A stretch of DNA of 7,347 bases. It comes from Deltaproteobacteria bacterium. GTDB lineage: Bacteria > Desulfobacterota > Desulfobacteria > Desulfobacterales > B30-G6. The stretch is from positions 1-7,347 of the forward strand of contig QMMS01000223.1 in assembly GCA_003647375.1 (NCBI GenBank), given 5' to 3'. A program made the translations under genes and the position numbers. Position 1 is the first letter of the stretch. Each line of letters starts with the position of its first letter. The notes beneath the pieces were generated by a model that worked only from the letters and a program-made list of their open reading frames with translations, ran no database searches and was not told where the DNA came from. Shown in pieces: positions 5,740 to 7,347 of the stretch.

Positions 5740-6941
5740 TAATGACTATTTTTGATAAATTCCAGCAACTGGCCGAGGCCCGTAAGGAAATGGAGCAATG
5801 CTGTAATCATTTTTTCAATATCGTAATGCAAAAGATTGTTTCTGGAACAGAGGCCATAGTAGACGGTCGTCCCATGATTCTAGCCGGCAGCAATAACTAT
5901 TTGGGCCTTTCCTTTGATGCCGATTGTATTGAAGCCGCTTGTGATGCCGCCCGTAAAGAAGGTACCGGTACCACCGGTTCAAGAATGGCCAATGGGACCT
6001 TTTCAGGCCATGTGGCACTGGAGCGGGAGCTGGCTGAATTTTTCATCTGTCAGGAGGCAATTGTATTTTCCACCGGCTATGTCGCCAACCTGGCGATGCT
6101 CTCCACCCTGATGGGTGCCGGTGAAATCATTCTGCTGGATGCTGATTGCCACGCCAGCATTTATGACGGCTGCCGAATGGGAGGTGCAGAAATCCATCGT
6201 TTTCGCCACAACGATGTTCAGAACCTGGAAAAACGGCTGCGACGCCTTGAAAAACGAAACGCCAATGTCCTGATTGTGGTGGAAGGTCTTTACAGCATGC
6301 TTGGGGATCGAGCGCCCCTGGCAGATATTGTCGCCGTCAAAGAAAAATATGGGGCCTATCTATTGGTGGATGAAGCCCACTCCCTGGGTGTCCTGGGTGC
6401 CAATGGACGGGGACTGGCCGAGGAGACCGGTGTGGCTAGTAGTGTCGATTTCGTAGTCGGCACATTCAGCAAAAGCCTGGGTGCCATTGGCGGTTTTTGC
6501 GTCAGCAATCATCCCGAGCTCAACCTGGTCCGATACGCCAGTCGCCCATATGTTTTCACGGCTTCATCGTCACCTTCGGTAATTGCCTCCACCCGGAAGG
6601 CACTGGAAATAATGCAAACAAGACCCGATCTGCAACAGCGTCTCTGGGACAATGCCGACAGGTTGTATAAAAAACTACAGGAATTGGATTTCGCAACGGG
6701 GCCGGAGCTGAGTCCCATTATTGCCGTACAACTGGAAGACAAGGACGAAGCCTTCGCCCTTTGGAGTGGCCTGATAGAGCAGGGTGTATACGTCAATCTG
6801 GTTTTTCCGCCCGCCACGCCGGACGGCAGTTATCTGCTGCGCAGCAGTGTCAGCGCCGGCCACACGCCGGAACAGATGGATCGGATCTGCCAGGCATTTA
6901 CAGTCGTGAAAGAAACGACGACCAGCGCCAAACCAGTCTGA
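5736..6941 (+). CDS. spt: Serine palmitoyltransferase (alpha-oxoamine synthase)
   Basis: This 401-residue PLP enzyme would condense L-serine with an acyl thioester to 3-ketosphinganine and CO2, the committed step of sphingolipid synthesis. Visible landmarks are: the N-terminal NNYLGLS at 53-59; GTGTTGSRMANGTF at 76-89; DCHAS at 137-141, where His139 should stack on the cofactor; EGLYSMLGD at 193-191 region (EGLYSMLG ends at 190, then Asp191); VDEAHSLG at 211-218 with Asp212 and His215; GTFSKSLGAIGG at 242-253 with the Schiff-base Lys246; and YLLRSS at 366-371 with the conserved Arg369. There is no membrane anchor, as expected of soluble bacterial homodimers. Translation begins at 5736 within ATGA; an ATG at 5742 is an alternative. 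Family members with other roles (BioF, Kbl, HemA) share the fold, but the adjacent ACP, SDR and ligase make Spt the best call. Confidence 0.88.
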   Translation: MIMTIFDKFQQLAEARKEMEQCCNHFFNIVMQKIVSGTEAIVDGRPMILAGSNNYLGLSFDADCIEAACDAARKEGTGTTGSRMANGTFSGHVALERELAEFFICQEAIVFSTGYVANLAMLSTLMGAGEIILLDADCHASIYDGCRMGGAEIHRFRHNDVQNLEKRLRRLEKRNANVLIVVEGLYSMLGDRAPLADIVAVKEKYGAYLLVDEAHSLGVLGANGRGLAEETGVASSVDFVVGTFSKSLGAIGGFCVSNHPELNLVRYASRPYVFTASSSPSVIASTRKALEIMQTRPDLQQRLWDNADRLYKKLQELDFATGPELSPIIAVQLEDKDEAFALWSGLIEQGVYVNLVFPPATPDGSYLLRSSVSAGHTPEQMDRICQAFTVVKETTTSAKPV

Positions 6942-6971
6942 AAAGAAGGGTTAAACGATTAAAATACAATC

Positions 6972-7347
6972 ATGCGTCTTCTAATAAGATTTGCCCGAGA
7001 TTATCCGCTCAACAGCATCCTCATGGTACTGGCATTATTGCTGGCGGGATTGATAGAAGGCCTCGGACTTACTATGCTCCTGCCCATCATCGGCATTACC
7101 ATTGGCAGCTCCACCGGTGCAGGGTCGGTTCCCGCTGCTGAAAATGGTGCTTCTACTTCCACGCTGGAACGGATGGTTGCAGACGGCTTTGCCTTTCTGG
7201 GTATTACACCAACCCTGGGTATACTCCTGATCATCCTTGTCGCCACCATCACACTGAAAAGTGGATTAATGTTGCTGGTGAACAAACAAATCGGATATAC
7301 CATCGCGCGGGTCGCCACTAGCCTGCGACTCGAATTACTGCAGGCCC
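6972..7347 (+). CDS. ABC exporter, N-terminal membrane part (cut by window edge)
   Basis: The frame starts at ATG 6972, the first possible ATG after an in-frame TAA at 6960-6962, and stays open for 125 codons to the edge. The N-terminal part looks like a type I ABC exporter permease domain. A short basic cytoplasmic start (MRLLIRFARDYP) is followed by a hydrophobic helix at about 14-41, a Ser/Gly/Ala/Thr-rich extracytoplasmic stretch at about 45-65, and a second helix at about 82-103. IGYTIARVATSLRLELLQA then resembles the start of an intracellular loop after TM2. The ATPase domain is expected beyond the window but is not seen. The gene follows Spt by 30 nt, so it is probably in the same transcript, although no good Shine-Dalgarno is visible. 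A role as sphingolipid flippase or exporter (MsbA-like) is inferred from position. Confidence 0.7.
   Translation, partial: MRLLIRFARDYPLNSILMVLALLLAGLIEGLGLTMLLPIIGITIGSSTGAGSVPAAENGASTSTLERMVADGFAFLGITPTLGILLIILVATITLKSGLMLLVNKQIGYTIARVATSLRLELLQA

Noticed and set aside
6761..7141. 126-residue plus-strand frame bridging the Spt end and the ABC start
   Set aside because: It is out of frame with both genes, which show clear family features, and its composition is not protein-like.

Overview
This window carries what looks like a nearly complete bacterial sphingolipid (ceramide) biosynthesis locus. All genes are on the plus strand. Six genes are complete and a seventh runs off the right edge. 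I recognise them from sequence motifs and from gene order resembling the Caulobacter ceramide cluster; no database search was possible.

Layout. Positions 1-408 form a leader with no convincing gene. It holds a long imperfect inverted repeat (25-130), a perfect 12-bp inverted repeat in AT-rich DNA (220-260) and a good sigma70-like promoter (321-349). Module 1 follows: a GNAT-fold acyltransferase resembling bacterial ceramide synthase (409-1587), overlapped by 4 nt by a MobA-like nucleotidyltransferase (1584-2387). After a 203-bp gap with its own promoter candidate comes an acyl-adenylating enzyme of the fatty acyl-AMP ligase / acyl-ACP synthetase type (2591-4372). After a second gap (156 bp) with another promoter candidate comes module 3: an extended SDR like ceramide reductase CerR (4529-5467), a dedicated acyl carrier protein (5485-5739), a serine palmitoyltransferase-type alpha-oxoamine synthase (5736-6941, 4-nt overlap) and the start of an ABC exporter (6972 to the edge).

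How they could work together. The ligase would activate a fatty acid and load it on the small ACP. Spt would condense acyl-ACP with L-serine to give 3-ketosphinganine. The ceramide synthase candidate would add a second acyl chain, and the SDR would reduce the 3-keto group. In Caulobacter acylation is reported to precede reduction, the reverse of the eukaryotic order. The nucleotidyltransferase is a candidate for activating a head group, and the ABC protein for moving the lipid across the inner membrane; both of these roles are inference.

Organism. This gene set is typical of Gram-negative bacteria. The moderate base composition and the style of the proteins would fit Desulfobacterota or another proteobacterium, but I cannot place it firmly. 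No tRNA, rRNA, CRISPR array, transposase or convincing intrinsic terminator was seen.
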